The position numbers and the translations under genes were made by a program. Positions 24,301 to 34,729 of a stretch of DNA of 64,000 nucleotides are shown here, one piece after another. Positions within the stretch are counted from its first letter, which is position 1; the number at the start of each line of letters is the position of its first letter. This stretch comes from Clytia hemisphaerica (Eukaryota; Cnidaria; Hydrozoa; Leptothecata; Clytiidae). The stretch is from contig CACVBU010000236.1 of the NCBI GenBank assembly GCA_902728285.1, positions 620,001 through 684,000 of the forward strand, read 5' to 3'. The notes below the pieces were generated by a model, which did no database searches, had not been told where the DNA came from, and saw only the letters and a list, made by a program, of their open reading frames with translations.

Positions 24301-26290
24301 GTCTTTACTATAACACTTGTGTAAAACTGAAGCTTTAAATTATAGATCACAGTCTAGTCTCTTTAATTCGATCTCCAAGGGAGAAGTAGTTTGCTGAAGA
24401 TTCAGAAAGACCGGGGGGGGGGGGGCTCGATTCAAAAATTACCATACGTGCGGCCACTTTTAAAATTGGACCCTTACTACACGCTTAGAGTGCATTTTTC
24501 TCATTTTTAATGATATAGACCCTTTAGTGCACTTTGGGAAACTCGGAAAATATACCCTTAAGTAGGGCTGCACGAATGGTAGGTCATGTGAGTGTATCTT
24601 TGGACATTTGGATAAATGTTTTGAAATATTAATTGACTCTCCATTTTCTTTACTGATTAAGGTTTTTATGAAGGAATGCAACAATTTCAACTCACAACTG
24701 AAGAAAATGGAAAAACAATTACAGGATCAGGAACAACTTATTATAAGTATATACGACAACACAGTGATGTCACACTCTCTGTCATAAACTTTGAATTGAA
24801 GAATATTCAAGTTGATAATATTCCAAGCGGTAAGATTGAAAGATTTCCAAATTATAAATGCTAAGTGTTTTGCATTTCATTTCTTTCATTTGGATGCAAA
24901 TTTTTCAGAAAATGAGCTAAAACGCTAAGTAAACCAAGCCCTGATTCGTAAATTGAAGTCATTTATAAAGAAAATGTGTATCGACATATTGACTGTAAAC
25001 TAATGTTTTTTTTTACAGAATATCAAACCTCTAGTCAATGGACATTATTGGAAATACCACAATTGAAACTTGAATGGATACTCCATCTAAAAGTGAAAGT
25101 GTTTTCTTTTGACATCACTACCGGCAACATTGTGGTGATCGAGGGCCTGTTCAAACTCGCTTACAATATCAATGCTGATAAACACAAATACCAGGTAGGA
25201 CAAGTGGCTTTTTATACTTTTGTAGTTTCTTTGGTGATTTTTTATAATTATTGTGATTGTGTGACTTACATTATCACTTTTTACCCGGGGGTAAAAACGA
25301 GCATACGTGCAGATGGGCTTTTCCAGAAAAAAATTGAATATGGGGGTGGAGGAGATTTACCCCTCGGACATTGTGACTTTTGACCCCCTGGACAGCAGGT
25401 CCAACCCCCCCGGACAAGCATTAGTTGACCCTCTGGACACTCAAAGTTACCCCCATACAAAGTTTACCCCCGGACAAGGCAAATTTTGTAGATTTTTCAC
25501 TACCCCCCCGGACACTATATCCTCCAACCCCCATTGTACAAACATTTTCTGGAAGAGCCCAATACACCTTTCCTGTATTTCGCGAAACAGCTGCGCGCGC
25601 ATATTTTGTTGCTCTCTACCATTTGGTCTTTTGGGTAAAAAAGCCCCTTTTTGCCTGCGTTTCCTCAGTGATAAAAATGGTTTTTTGAGCTTTTCTTAAG
25701 TTCTGTCCGACAGAATCCTCTCAAATATTGATATGTTCTTTCCTTTTATGATATTATTCCAAAAACATATCGCAAGGGTTAGAAGCTGAAAACCAACTTT
25801 CCCTAACCCCTAGCAGGTAAAAAAGCGTTTGTCTACCTCCCAGACAATTTCATACACAACGGTGGAGCAGGCATTTTCTCGGGCTATTTCTGAGAAGTTG
25901 GAATATCGGGAAAAGTGTATTAACAATATTCAAATTTTGAAAAGCCTGGGAAAGCCTGAAGAAATTATTCAAAAATGCTTTAAAATATGTTTTCACATTT
26001 TATTGCACTTTGTCTTTTGGAAATACTTTAAGGTGAGAACGATAGACGAGAAAGGCAAGCTCTTAACAACCTACAAACTCTACGTTGACGATGTTGAACG
26101 GGAAAAATTTCAAGAGTTCACACTAATCCAACAATTCGATGCAAGTTTGGCAGCTCATGTTGTGAAAGTTATTGTGAACAAGAATGTGGTGTACGTTGGA
26201 AAAACCAAAGCTACAGCCTACAGAAACGCTCAATTAAAAACAGGAGTTATTGAAACTAAGATAGCAGATTTTTACATGTTTAATCTTTGA
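18336..26290 (+). CDS. Secreted PAN/apple-EGF protein, seven exons
   Basis: Exons: 18336-18698, 19043-19199, 21652-21757, 23265-23476, 24662-24829, 25019-25194, 25817-26290; phases join without a break to 551 residues. Residues 1-18 are a signal peptide. About 40-120 form a PAN/apple domain (Cys72, 76, 82, 95; the CVSMNVY core). 122-160 form an EGF-like domain with six cysteines (CxC at 148/150). The remaining ~390 residues are beta-rich with few cysteines; GPTWKVSFYFD, VILEAKIINGMMHLVAHEL and SSQWTLLEIPQ hint at a very diverged laminin-G/concanavalin-like fold, which is inference. No transmembrane span or GPI signal is evident, so it is probably secreted as a soluble or matrix protein. The second donor (CTGG|GTTATG) is weak but is the one that keeps phase. 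Function unknown; apple domains generally bind proteins or carbohydrates. Confidence 0.78.
19217..19463. repeat. Long near-perfect foldback with internal 32-bp repeats
   Basis: The outer ~90 bp on each side (left starts GGTAGCAAAATTGCAACAAA) are almost perfect inverted copies, and the centre holds three tandem copies of a 32-bp unit with CATCAGGCATGCCCGATGAA. It starts about 17 bp after the donor of exon 2 of the surrounding gene. The transcript would form a ~90-bp hairpin. Confidence 0.92.
19900..21020. mobile_element. TTAA-flanked element, 1.12 kb (copy 2, with nested insertion)
   Basis: Same inverted ends as 16716-17427 (GGGCTCTGACCATAGT) and TTAA on both sides (19896-19899, 21021-21024). 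Alignable to copy 1 throughout apart from a 401-bp insertion at 20155-20555. Lies in intron 2 of the PAN/EGF gene, inside older repeat sequence with TTTCGCGAA motifs. Confidence 0.9.
20155..20555. mobile_element. Nested 401-bp element with 9-bp target duplication
   Basis: CAGTAGATG is duplicated on both sides (20146-20154, 20556-20564), and the empty site is visible in copy 1 near 16965. The ends are each small palindromes (TAGACTGGGAATCCAGTC left, GTCTAGCATGCTAGAC right), followed inward by GTCGTTTA / TTAAGTCGTC. It has a GC-rich internal palindrome (CCCGCAGATTTCTGCGGGG, ~20280). A 9-bp duplication fits Mutator-like elements, but no transposase supports this. Confidence 0.82.
21886..22757. 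mobile_element. ~870-bp inverted-repeat element in intron 3
   Basis: Ends TACTTTAATCGGATTAACTT and AATTTAATCTGATTAAAGTA are inverted copies, followed inward by TTTCGCGA-type motifs. It contains a short tandem pair (TATATGTACGGCATTCGG twice near 22585-22635). No coding capacity. Confidence 0.72.
23492..23611. mobile_element. 120-bp palindromic element with TTAA near each end
   Basis: TACCTTAAGGGAACTTATTT at the left is repeated inverted at the right, with 35-40 perfectly paired bases (GGCGGGAACTAATTTTGG). Insertion could be at TA (ends CCTTAAGG) or TTAA (ends GGGAAC); the palindrome makes the border ambiguous. In intron 4 of the PAN/EGF gene, 15 bp after the exon. Confidence 0.88.
23616..24060. 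mobile_element. hAT-type MITE, 445 bp
   Basis: Perfect ends CAGGGTTCAGACAGACC / GGGTCTGTCTGAACCCTG, with many AATTCCCTGAGTTTCCC and TTTCCAGGTTTTCCAGG repeats inside. CAGGG-type ends are typical of hAT elements. Only TCTT is shared by both flanks, so the 8-bp duplication has decayed or been disrupted. Confidence 0.85.
24074..24299. mobile_element. CCCGGGG-ended MITE, ~226 bp
   Basis: Starts CCCGGGGGGTGGGGTAC and ends AGTACCCCCCCCCCCCCGG, with internal CAGTCCCACTAAGGGTC and CCGGTAAGGGTCCGG motifs. Same general family as 12043-12338 and 34313-34587 by its ends, but a different interior. Confidence 0.75.
25275..25520. repeat. Intronic repeat of ACCCCC(G)GGACA motifs
   Basis: Irregular direct repeats of TTACCCCCGGACA, TTGACCCTCTGGACA and related 20-30-bp units within the last intron of the PAN/EGF gene; several short ORFs here are by-products. 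Probably a decayed MITE with G/C-run ends. Confidence 0.55.
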
Positions 26291-26299
26291 CTGTCTCCG

Positions 26300-26922
26300 A
26301 AATTTTTACGTTTATGAAAAATGGGGGGGGGGATGTATAACTGACCTACGCTGATTCGAACTTCTGTTCTATCATTAGAACCTTTTGATTTTAGCCAAAA
26401 AAACCATCTTATCTATATAATAATAACCGTACGTGTCTGAAGCCTTTCTCTGCAGCGTTTTAGATTACCGTAAAACCTTTTTCCGGGGGATATGTTTTTG
26501 ATTTGCATCAGTATTTTCAGCCTAAGACACAGAAGGTATTGGTAATTCTTGCCCCCTGATGAGTGTCCATGACTTATTATAGATTTTAACATTAGGCTGC
26601 GGGAAAATTACGCATCTCCCCACATTGAATTTTGAGTGATCGTCATCTTTCTAATTTGTGGTATTTTAAAGAAAAAAGGCTACTCTACTATTTCTCAGGT
26701 TATGGAAGATTATTTTGAAATTAGACTGAATTCTACGAGAAACAGTTCCAACGATTTTCAAACATGTTCAAAGTATTTTTAGAGTCCTTCAAAGTCACAA
26801 TTAAATGTCTACACACGATTTTTTATTTATAAATCTTTCGTGGTGAAACTACTAGCACTGCAATGTTGTGTTTTTAACTCTTTTTTTTAGTGTATAGTTT
26901 TATCAAGGGGGGGGGGGTCGGT
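26300..26922. other. Downstream flank of the PAN/EGF gene
   Basis: Contains G runs (26324, 26906) and AT-rich DNA. No gene, clear polyadenylation hexamer or structured RNA seen. Confidence 0.4.
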
Positions 26923-27449
26923 AGTAAAATCTCAGACATAATGACGTTTACTACGGTGGTGGTGTGACGAAAAATCGAAAAAAAATTTTACTACCCAGGG
27001 TAGTTTAAATGCTAAAATGGGTGGTATCTATGTGTTAAATGTTCAAAAAAATTTACTACCTGGGTAGTTAAAACTGGCAAAATTAGCTAATTTTAGCTAT
27101 TTGTAATTCTTTTAATTTTTGGATGACTTTTCTGAAAAATTTTCTGTTGGAAAGTTTTTTGCTCTAAATTCTCGAAATTTTTTGTCAATATAAAAAAGAC
27201 TTTAATTTTAAGGGCAAAACATTAATTTTTGCACTAGAGAAAAATGTGTCACAGAAATAATTATTTTTTAGCTTTTTTTTGTAAAATCAGTCTGTGAAAA
27301 GCAACCAAAAAATAGGTGGTCTCCATGACAAATTGTCCCAAAAGCTTTTACTACCAGGGTAGTAAAATACCTCTTCCAAAAGTCTGGGTGGTGGTATGTA
27401 AAAGTTCGTAAACATCCTTTTACTACTCATAGATGTCTGAGATTTTACT
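26923..27449. mobile_element. MITE with AGTAAAATCTCAGACAT ends
   Basis: Left AGTAAAATCTCAGACAT and right ATGTCTGAGATTTTACT are perfect inverted ends preceded on the left by a G run and TCGGT. The interior repeats TTACTACCCAGGGTAG-like motifs. The last 40 bp of the window (63961-64000) start another copy. Confidence 0.85.
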
Positions 27450-27509
27450 TTTTTTCTTTCTTCGATGTTGAAGTAATGAATTAGTGACAACGGTCTGGGA
27501 CCGCTAATA

Positions 27510-27780
27510 AAATAACACCCCCTTCTCTCAGACCTAGTGGGATTGTTCAGCGGGTGTAAAAATCACGGACCAAAACTCGATGGGGATAGATGTTCCTATG
27601 TTTTTTATGTCTTCCATTATTTTAATAGCACAATATTTTGCAGTGTAGATTTGCTTATCTGATCATTTTCAGCGGGGACAAAGTTTAGAGTATGATTTTC
27701 CACTGGGGCGATATTGTGGCCAATTTTTCCACTGGGAAGGGTTCCCAGTGGGTCTGTGAGAAGGGGGTGTATAATACGAT
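27510..27780. repeat. Dispersed repeat (CAGCGGG ... CCAGTGGGTCTGT)
   Basis: Shares AAAATCACGGACCAAAACTCG-like, GATTTGCTTATCTGATCATTTTCAGCGGG-like and TTTCCACTGGG blocks with 7240-7470, and shorter pieces with ~32760-32850. No ORF of note. 27781-28606 is otherwise AT-rich with no feature. Confidence 0.6.
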
Positions 27781-28606
27781 TCTCTTGAAGTCGAACAAAT
27801 AAGATTTCCCGTTCGCAGTAAAACTGCATCAATTCAACAAAGAAAGAAGCTATTCACTTTTTAGTCCTTGATGGCAGGGAGATCAAAAAACATTTTAGCA
27901 TCGGGGTTTTATTTTTTGAAAATGTAATTTTTTTTCTTTATTCTTTCATTTTAATCAATAATTGCTAGCAAGATTTCTTTAAAAGCACTTTCGTAATATT
28001 TTGAAATTTACACAAGCTCAAAACGAGGCTGAAAAAGTTGATAAAGTAGTGGCGGTCAAAGTTGCCAGTGAGGACAACAAACAAAAACTTTCAGTGAAAA
28101 TTTGTACGAGTACTAATCCCACAGTGCATTTCGAAATGATTGAAAAACCTTGAAAGCTATTACGTTTTTTTTGATTACCTCATCTATCGCAAAGGAGGAT
28201 GGGATAGCAAGTCGTAGAAACGAATAAATTTGTGCAGATTTGTTACTTTTTCTAGATTCGGTGCGTGTGCCATTTGATATCTTCTTTTTGACGCTTTACT
28301 CTTAAAGCTTATAACTTAAACTAAATCACAAAAGATTGCCTTCACAATGAGAAGAGAATTTGCAGGCTCATTTCGTCATCAAAATACTTTTTTTGAGTCA
28401 CCCAGTGCACTATAAAAATTTAATCGCTATTGTATGTTTTGGTTTTGTTTATAATTTTAATTGTTTTTATAAACTTTTAAATTTAAATATAAAACACAAC
28501 AAACGATGGATAACCACTATATAAAATCACTTTCACGAAATAGTAAAAAAACCCTACCAATAAGCGAATACCTATAAAATACTCAAAGAGATTGCAACCA
28601 TGTTTA

Positions 28607-31600
28607 TCAGCGGCCAACTTTACCAAGCGATTGATCCGTCTTTGGGTTTGCGCTTAACATTTGGACAGTGACGATTGATTGGTTGATTTTAGTTTGTAAA
28701 TCTCGCAGTTGATGAATTTGTAGGAGCCGGAGAATCTTGGCTGCTTCACGGACTGCTGAATCTGTAAAAAAATCGAATTTCCAGTTTCCAAAAATCAATT
28801 TACCTTATTTGATTCCTGGTTCCTCCTTTTCATACAATTTCTAATCAGGATATTTTTATCCGGACCCCCCCCCAACGTTCATTTGACGTCAAACAGTTAA
28901 GATAGCCTGTACCAAGCTTGCCTCGCAAGACAAGTACGGTTACTAAGTTTACGGTTAGGCATCATTCCGGGTCTGAGAAATTTTTTCACCAACTCTTTGG
29001 ATGGCTCTACTATGGAGCTACTTTTTAACATTCATATCAGATAAACAAAATGAACAAAATACAAATTAATCATTTCAAGTAAAGCTGAAAAGACCTTTTC
29101 ATAAATTACGTCACGAACATCACTTGTCTCGTATTCAAACAATTTTACCATAGTGATTTCTTTATGGATATGAATATGAAGTAATTTTAATGAAATCCAC
29201 TGGGGGTTTATCACCATGGCAGTAATTTCAAAACGAGGCAAGTGATGTTCGTGGCGTAATTTATGAAAAGGTCTATTCTCGGTGTATTCTTTAAAAGGAA
29301 AGATCCCTTACCGTCGATATTGAAGCCAAGCGAAATCTCATCGAGGTCAACGTATGTTGTTTTCTGGAAACGAAAGTGAGCATTGAGATGAAGAAAATTA
29401 TGAAATGATAAAAAAGGAAGGGAGGCTCCTGCAGAGACTCAAAAATTCAGAATAGGAGACAGAAAAGCACCAAAAACGTTGGGGAGTACTAAAGTTGGAG
29501 ATTTCCAAAAAAACTCCAAAGTTTTCCTTAGAGAGACTAAAGTTTTGCGAAAAGTTAGCCCTTAAAGAGATAAAATCATAACAAAAAGTTGCCCTTAGAA
29601 AGACAATTTTTTTTTGACTTTCACTTTTATCCTACCGTTAAAGAGAGAGAACAGATGAAAATTCCAACAACCCTTAAAGTAATCTTACTGTTGTTTTTGT
29701 AACCTTTTTTAAGACTTGGGAAGACCCTTCAATCCACTCCCAGCACAAATTTTTTTACAATTATTTTTGTAACCCCCCTCCCACTATGATTTTCTGTAAA
29801 GTATGGATTATAAATTTTCAAAATTTAACCTAAGGGTTAGGGTTGGAAAGATAGCCCTTTCTTCTATTGCAGTGAAGTGAAAACAGTTTTTTATATTAAA
29901 GTCCGACATTTGTTGATACATTATTGAGATATGTTGGGAATTTGAACGTTTGTCAGAATTATATGTTCGGGTGAGCATGGCGAACTCATCATTTAAACTT
30001 TATTTTATCAGATGTTTTGATTCGGGAAGTGTTTAGTGGCTTCCCGGCTATATTGATAGCCTTATTGATCTATTGGAAAATTGTTGAGCCTTGGGATCCT
30101 AATGTTAAAACTCAAGAGTTAAAAGTTTATATTGCAGAAGTAAGGGTTTGAATTGAAGTGGTTTTTTGTGCGTATAAACTTGATTCAATTGCTATGATAA
30201 TGAACCTTTTTGTTACTGTTAGAAGGTGGATTCCAACATACGGTGAAAATGTGGAGATTCGCTGCAGTAGATAAGTAATCACTCCTGGCACACAACGTTG
30301 TTTCAGCGTTCATCTAACGTTATATGGACGTTATGAACGTTAGATAAACGTAAAATAACATTTTGTGTCAGCTTAGACTCCTAGCTCTTTCGAGTTTTTG
30401 CTCCGGGAATTTTGAAAAGCCTTAGCGCCTCCTAGCCCTGATAAATTTACGGGGTTTGAAAATAAAGATGTGTCGAGTGATTTTAAAACTTTTGTAATGT
30501 CATACCTGTTTTGGGGTATTTGTTTTCATATGCTTCGAAGCTAGACGTTCTTGAATCAGTTTGGAAACAGCTTGTAACACAGTTATGTGATTTGGGTGGT
30601 TTGGTATTCGTAACGCTTGCCTCAAAACCTCAATCCCTTTGATCAAGTCACCATCGTTCGCTATATAGAGAAGAAAAGGGGACCAATTATAGACAGTTTA
30701 GCCGAGAAAAAGCTCCCATTATTTTGTTAATCAGGGTTGATGGCTACCAAACCTAATTGTAAAGCTTCAAAATTTCTGTTTCCAATCTTTTTATGATCGC
30801 GCAAGGGCTTCCTTTCTCTTCTGCTAAAATATGTAAATTTTGAAATCTGGGAACATGTAGTCAAGTAAGCTAGACGAATCACAATTTAGGAGAAAGAATG
30901 GTATCCCAGCTCCATTAAAAAACCCAACGAGAGTATTGGCTAGGATGTCAAGAAACACTGAGAAGCTTTAATTTGGTCAAACTGATATCCATACTGTCGG
31001 ATAACGTAAAAAGAAGAAGAATTTCAAATCTAAAAAAAAAAGTAAATACGAACCATCGATTGAATGGAGCCATGAGTTCGTGTCCACTTTGGATATCGGA
31101 CGGTTAGTTGATTCATCGTTGTACTTTGATGCTTGAAAATAATTAACAAATTCTTAAGGGTTAGCAAAAAAACCTACTAGATATGCCCTGAATTACCAAG
31201 CCAAATATGTAATCGGATATTATCGAGGCCCCAGCAACGGTTTGCTTGACGGCGTGATTTAGATTTCAATTTTCATATATCATTTTCTAAGTACAACGAC
31301 AGCCTCGTTTTGAATCCATTGCTGAGTGATTACATACCTTAGTCTTACAAGTTACTTTTATAAATATTTCTTGTGAATCTTGCCCAGTCTAATACACCTT
31401 TTCGACCGTAGTTGCCAATTGCCGCGCGGGCATTTTTTTGTCCACTTTATCCCACTAAAACCGTCCCAGTCCTTTTTTCACAACTATAGACAATAGAAAA
31501 ATGTTTCAAAAAAGGATTGGATTGAGTTTAGGGAGATAATTAAATCATTAAGTGGCACGCACCTGATCGCGCGGCTACGGTCGAAAAGGTCTAATTCACG

Positions 31601-33687
31601 GCCCCCTCTCAAAAAAGTTACATGATAGTTACCCTTTTCTTCGAATTCTAAATGGACAGCGTAGCTTATCAACCAATTAACAATGACACCTTTTTCATTC
31701 AAATTGTCAACAGGACATTTCAGATCACTCAAATACTGAAAAAAAAATATAAAAAGATAAACAGCATATAAACATTTTCAATACATATATTTTGATGAAA
31801 TACTGTATTTAGGTATAAAAATAATTGTAAAACTGAAATCAAAATCAGGAGGCGAAAAGATAAAAAGTTAATCTTTCATTCTTCAACGCCACACGCTTTT
31901 ATTCTTATCAAGAAACTTTCTTGATCTTATATGATATAAGAACAGTTTCGTAAGAACACAAGGCTGAAAAATGTCCAAAACCTAAGAACAAATTAAGAAC
32001 AATCTGAGGCTTAACTCTAATATCTAAGAGATTATTAAATTAGACTTAATTTTCAGCATACTTTTTATCCTTTAATGCCTTTTTAAAGTCGAAGAGTAAC
32101 CGTCTTTATTGGATTTAAGGAATATTTTTTTACTTTTAAGGCAATTTTCGAAAATTCTCATTATTATCCACCGATTCGCGAAAGTTTATGCCCACTTTAT
32201 GTTGGAAGCCTAAAAATGCACCCTTAAGGACACACCTATGGTCGCCCACCTTGAGTGCCACCCCTCCGAAATTACCTTAAATAAATATAAAATACCCAAC
32301 TGCTAAAAAGTTGACAACACCCTAAACGCTTCAAAAATTCTTATAATCATATAAAATACGGTATAGAAAATGCATTACTTACCTTTTTCAGAGCACCAAT
32401 CCAATATTGACTCTCCACATCTCGCAAAGGCTCTCGATCTTTTGTATCGTAAAAGCGAATCTTTTGATCTTCTAACCATACGACCAAGTTACGAACTTGC
32501 TTCTCGTCTAGTAGGAAAAACAGTATATAGCAATAGTTTAGTCCATCCAGTTCATTCCGATATAGTTTTTTACAAACACTTAATTTCTTGTTTTGATGGC
32601 GTAAAGAAAAGGTTCTTAATGACTCATTCAGATGATACATAGTGGACGGGATTATATATTGAGCAAGAGAGAAGGTTATAAAAAACTGCGACACGTTTTG
32701 ATTAAAACGAGAGCCACATAGATAAGGATAAATAATTTCTCTAAATTATCCAAAAATGGACTCCCTTCTCACAGCATAATTTTCCACTGGGGACGATATT
32801 TTGGTCCATCCTTCTATCCACTGGGCTTTTTTAGAAGGGGATGTAAAAATACTTAATCTCGGGTGCCTAAACGGGAGAGGGGGATTTGTAAGGCCAAAAG
32901 ACGTCCTAATAAGGTCCATGAGGGTTGGAATAAACATCGAAATAATTAACAAAGGGGTGTTTATAAGTCACCTGGGGGTAATAGAATAAGTGCGAAAATA
33001 AACAAAGGACTATAAGCAACATGCTAAATGGACCTTCATGAGCAGACCTGAAAATGGAAATCAAACCATGCTAAGTTTTGGGCAGAATCGAAAACAGTCC
33101 TTTTTTTCCTGTAAAGATAACTGTTTCTTTAAATAACGAACGTCCGTTCGTCTGTTACCAGCTTTTCTCGGGATTTGCTCATTATATTTTCTGAGATTTT
33201 TGCATAAAGAGAAAGGGCAAGGTTCTCTAAAAAGTGGCTGTAGTAGTTTTTTTTCCGGAAAATCTTTTTTGGCCGTAAAAATCGGATTTTCTTATTTGGG
33301 GAAATTCCCTTTTGTCATTTTTTAAGGAAAATGAACATTTCTCGCGATTTCCTTATTATTTTTTCTGATTCTTTGCACAATGATGTAAAAATGGTAATCT
33401 TTAAAATCTGATGGAGCTCGATTTTCGAAAAAATAATTTTTAGGAAAATTTGGGCAAAAAAGTGCCTAAAAGTTGGGATTTGTGGACTTTGTGTGAAATT
33501 GCTTCATTTTTTTGCATGAAAAAGAGAGCAAAGTTTGCTCGAGTTACCCCCTGGAAATATAAAAAGAAGTGGCACAATAAGAAGAGAAAAATATGTTGAG
33601 GTACTGTAACATGGGATATTTACCTTGCAATGAAAATGTTTGAGGATTGTGAAATCCCAGCGCTGTCAACTTCCTGACATACGCCAT
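28607..33687 (-). CDS. RTRAF: RTRAF (hCLE / C14orf166) orthologue, complete
   Basis: Exons on the minus strand: 33687-33624, 32507-32383, 31735-31633, 31131-31054, 30660-30506, 29363-29312, 28761-28607. All junctions are GT-AG and in phase, giving 243 residues against 244 in vertebrates. Diagnostic segments: MAYVRKLTALGFHNP at the start, VWLEDQKIRFYDTKDRE, VNWLISYAVHLEFEEK, KLIQERL and, at the C-terminus, RLLQIHQLRDLQTKIN and NPKTDQSLGKVGR. The family protein is part of the tRNA-splicing ligase complex (RTCB, DDX1, FAM98, ashwin) and shuttles between nucleus and cytoplasm; it also associates with RNA polymerase II and cap-binding activity. Start chosen at ATG 33687 because it begins the conserved KLTAL block. 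Introns hold two MITEs. No defects seen. Confidence 0.96.
29091..29274. mobile_element. 184-bp MITE in the last-but-one RTRAF intron region
   Basis: About 42 bp at each end are inverted copies with few mismatches, starting AGACCTTTTCATAAATTACG and ending CGTAATTTATGAAAAGGTCT. It lies between RTRAF exons 6 and 7, ending ~38 bp downstream of the exon 6 donor. Confidence 0.9.
31396..31590. mobile_element. CTTTTCGACCGTAG MITE, 195 bp (RTRAF intron)
   Basis: Ends ACCTTTTCGACCGTAG and CTACGGTCGAAAAGGT are perfect inverted copies. Highly similar along its length to 51653-51859 (shared ATTGCCGCGCGGG, CCGTCCCAGTC, AGGATTGGATTGAGTTTAGG, GTGGCACGC). Lies 43 bp from the donor of RTRAF exon 3. Confidence 0.92.
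32755..32960. repeat. Partial copy of the TTTTCCACTGGGG dispersed repeat
   Basis: Shares AATTTTCCACTGGGGACGATATTTTGG with ~27700-27720 (ATTTTCCACTGGGGCGATATTGTGG) and the reversed TCCACTGGGCTTTTTT motif. In RTRAF intron 1; no ORF function. Confidence 0.55.
33120..33540. repeat. Inverted, diverged copy of the 495-bp tandem unit
   Basis: Reading the minus strand, the order of motifs (TGGAGCTCGATTTTC complement, GCAC/TTTGTGCAAA, GAGAAAAGCT, AACGAACG) matches the units at 36.6-38.1 kb. It ends at a AACGAACGTCCGTTCGTC motif like the AACGAACG run at 38050. Confidence 0.6.
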
Positions 33688-33954
33688 ATTGATCCTATAA
33701 TAAAAGAAATATAATGTTTGCCTAGTTTCTAGAATGATAATCCATATATTACGTAGGCAAAAACTTCCCAAATATGTGAACGAATACCCACAGAGAACAA
33801 TAGAAATGAAATCATTCAAACAAGAGACGGAAGCTTTTTTAAACCCTCTCTCCATCCTTCACTGCATACGTACTATGATATAGTGATATGAAAAGAAAAT
33901 CTCAATTTTTATCCATATTTTAGACTAGAGTCTACTTTTGGCTGAACTTTGCTT

Positions 33955-34145
33955 TTTGATAATTTTTTACGACGCTTAATCCTCTTTAATTCGATCTTCA
34001 TGAGACCAAAAACTTCGAATTATAGAAAGATTTGTATTACAGATAGTACTTTAAACCACTTTTCAGCCGAGGGAACCAAAATTTTAGTTCAAATTACAGA
34101 AAGATTCGAATAATAGAGGTTCGAATTAGAGAGAGTTGACTGTGT
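33955..34145. mobile_element. TTCGAATTAGAGAGAGTT repeat (copy 1)
   Basis: Contains TTAATTCGATCTTCATGAG, TCGAATTATAGAAAGATT, TTTTCAGCCGAGGG and TTCGAATTAGAGAGAGTTGACTGT, a series shared with 58935-59125. A decayed MITE family; a short piece also appears at ~24350-24385. Confidence 0.65.
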
Positions 34146-34312
34146 ATACAATCTTGCACCATTCTTTGTTTATATGCCTCAGCTGAAATCTGCGCATACA
34201 ATACAGTTAAGTGTAACTTTCAGTAGAATAAAAAATTTGTCTGATCAGCATTAATATTTCGAAATTAATATAATTCATTAGACAATCAACTAAAATTTGA
34301 ATTAGACTAACA

Positions 34313-34587
34313 GCCCCGGTACGGAGAGGTGCCGCTGGTCAGGGTACCTTTTTTCACCTCCATGAGTCCCAGGTAGAGTCACAAAAACACTAAAATAGAA
34401 AAATCAGTCCCCCGTAGGGTACCTTTTTGGGGGGATTTGGATAAAAATATGGAAAATTTTTAGATAATTTTGGAATTTTAGTCCCATTCAGGGTCACTTT
34501 TTTCAAAAGACAAGTCCCACGTAGGGTCCATTTTTCAAACTTCAGCAGTACACCCCCGTCGGTCGAAAATGGAAGTACCTCCCCGGG
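34313..34587. mobile_element. GCCCCGG-ended MITE, ~275 bp
   Basis: Inverted ends GCCCCGG / CCCCGGGC. Interior closely matches 12043-12338 (CGCTGGTCAGGGTACC, AAATCAGTCCCCCGTAGGGT, CCCCCGTCGGTCGA). Lies between RTRAF and the GPCR gene. Confidence 0.85.
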
Positions 34588-34729
34588 CTAATAGCACTTA
34601 CAGTGAATTAGACTATCAATAAAATATTAACAGTAAAACATTGATTCGAACCAGTCATCCGTGGTTTTTGACCATGAGATTCTATAACTACTCGAGCATT
34701 GTTCCTTCATAATAAAAATATCTGCAATG

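Noticed and set aside
25307-25699. 130-residue plus-strand frame between the last exons of the PAN-EGF gene
   Set aside because: Composed of ACCCCCGGACA-type repeats; the flanking exons splice across it in phase.
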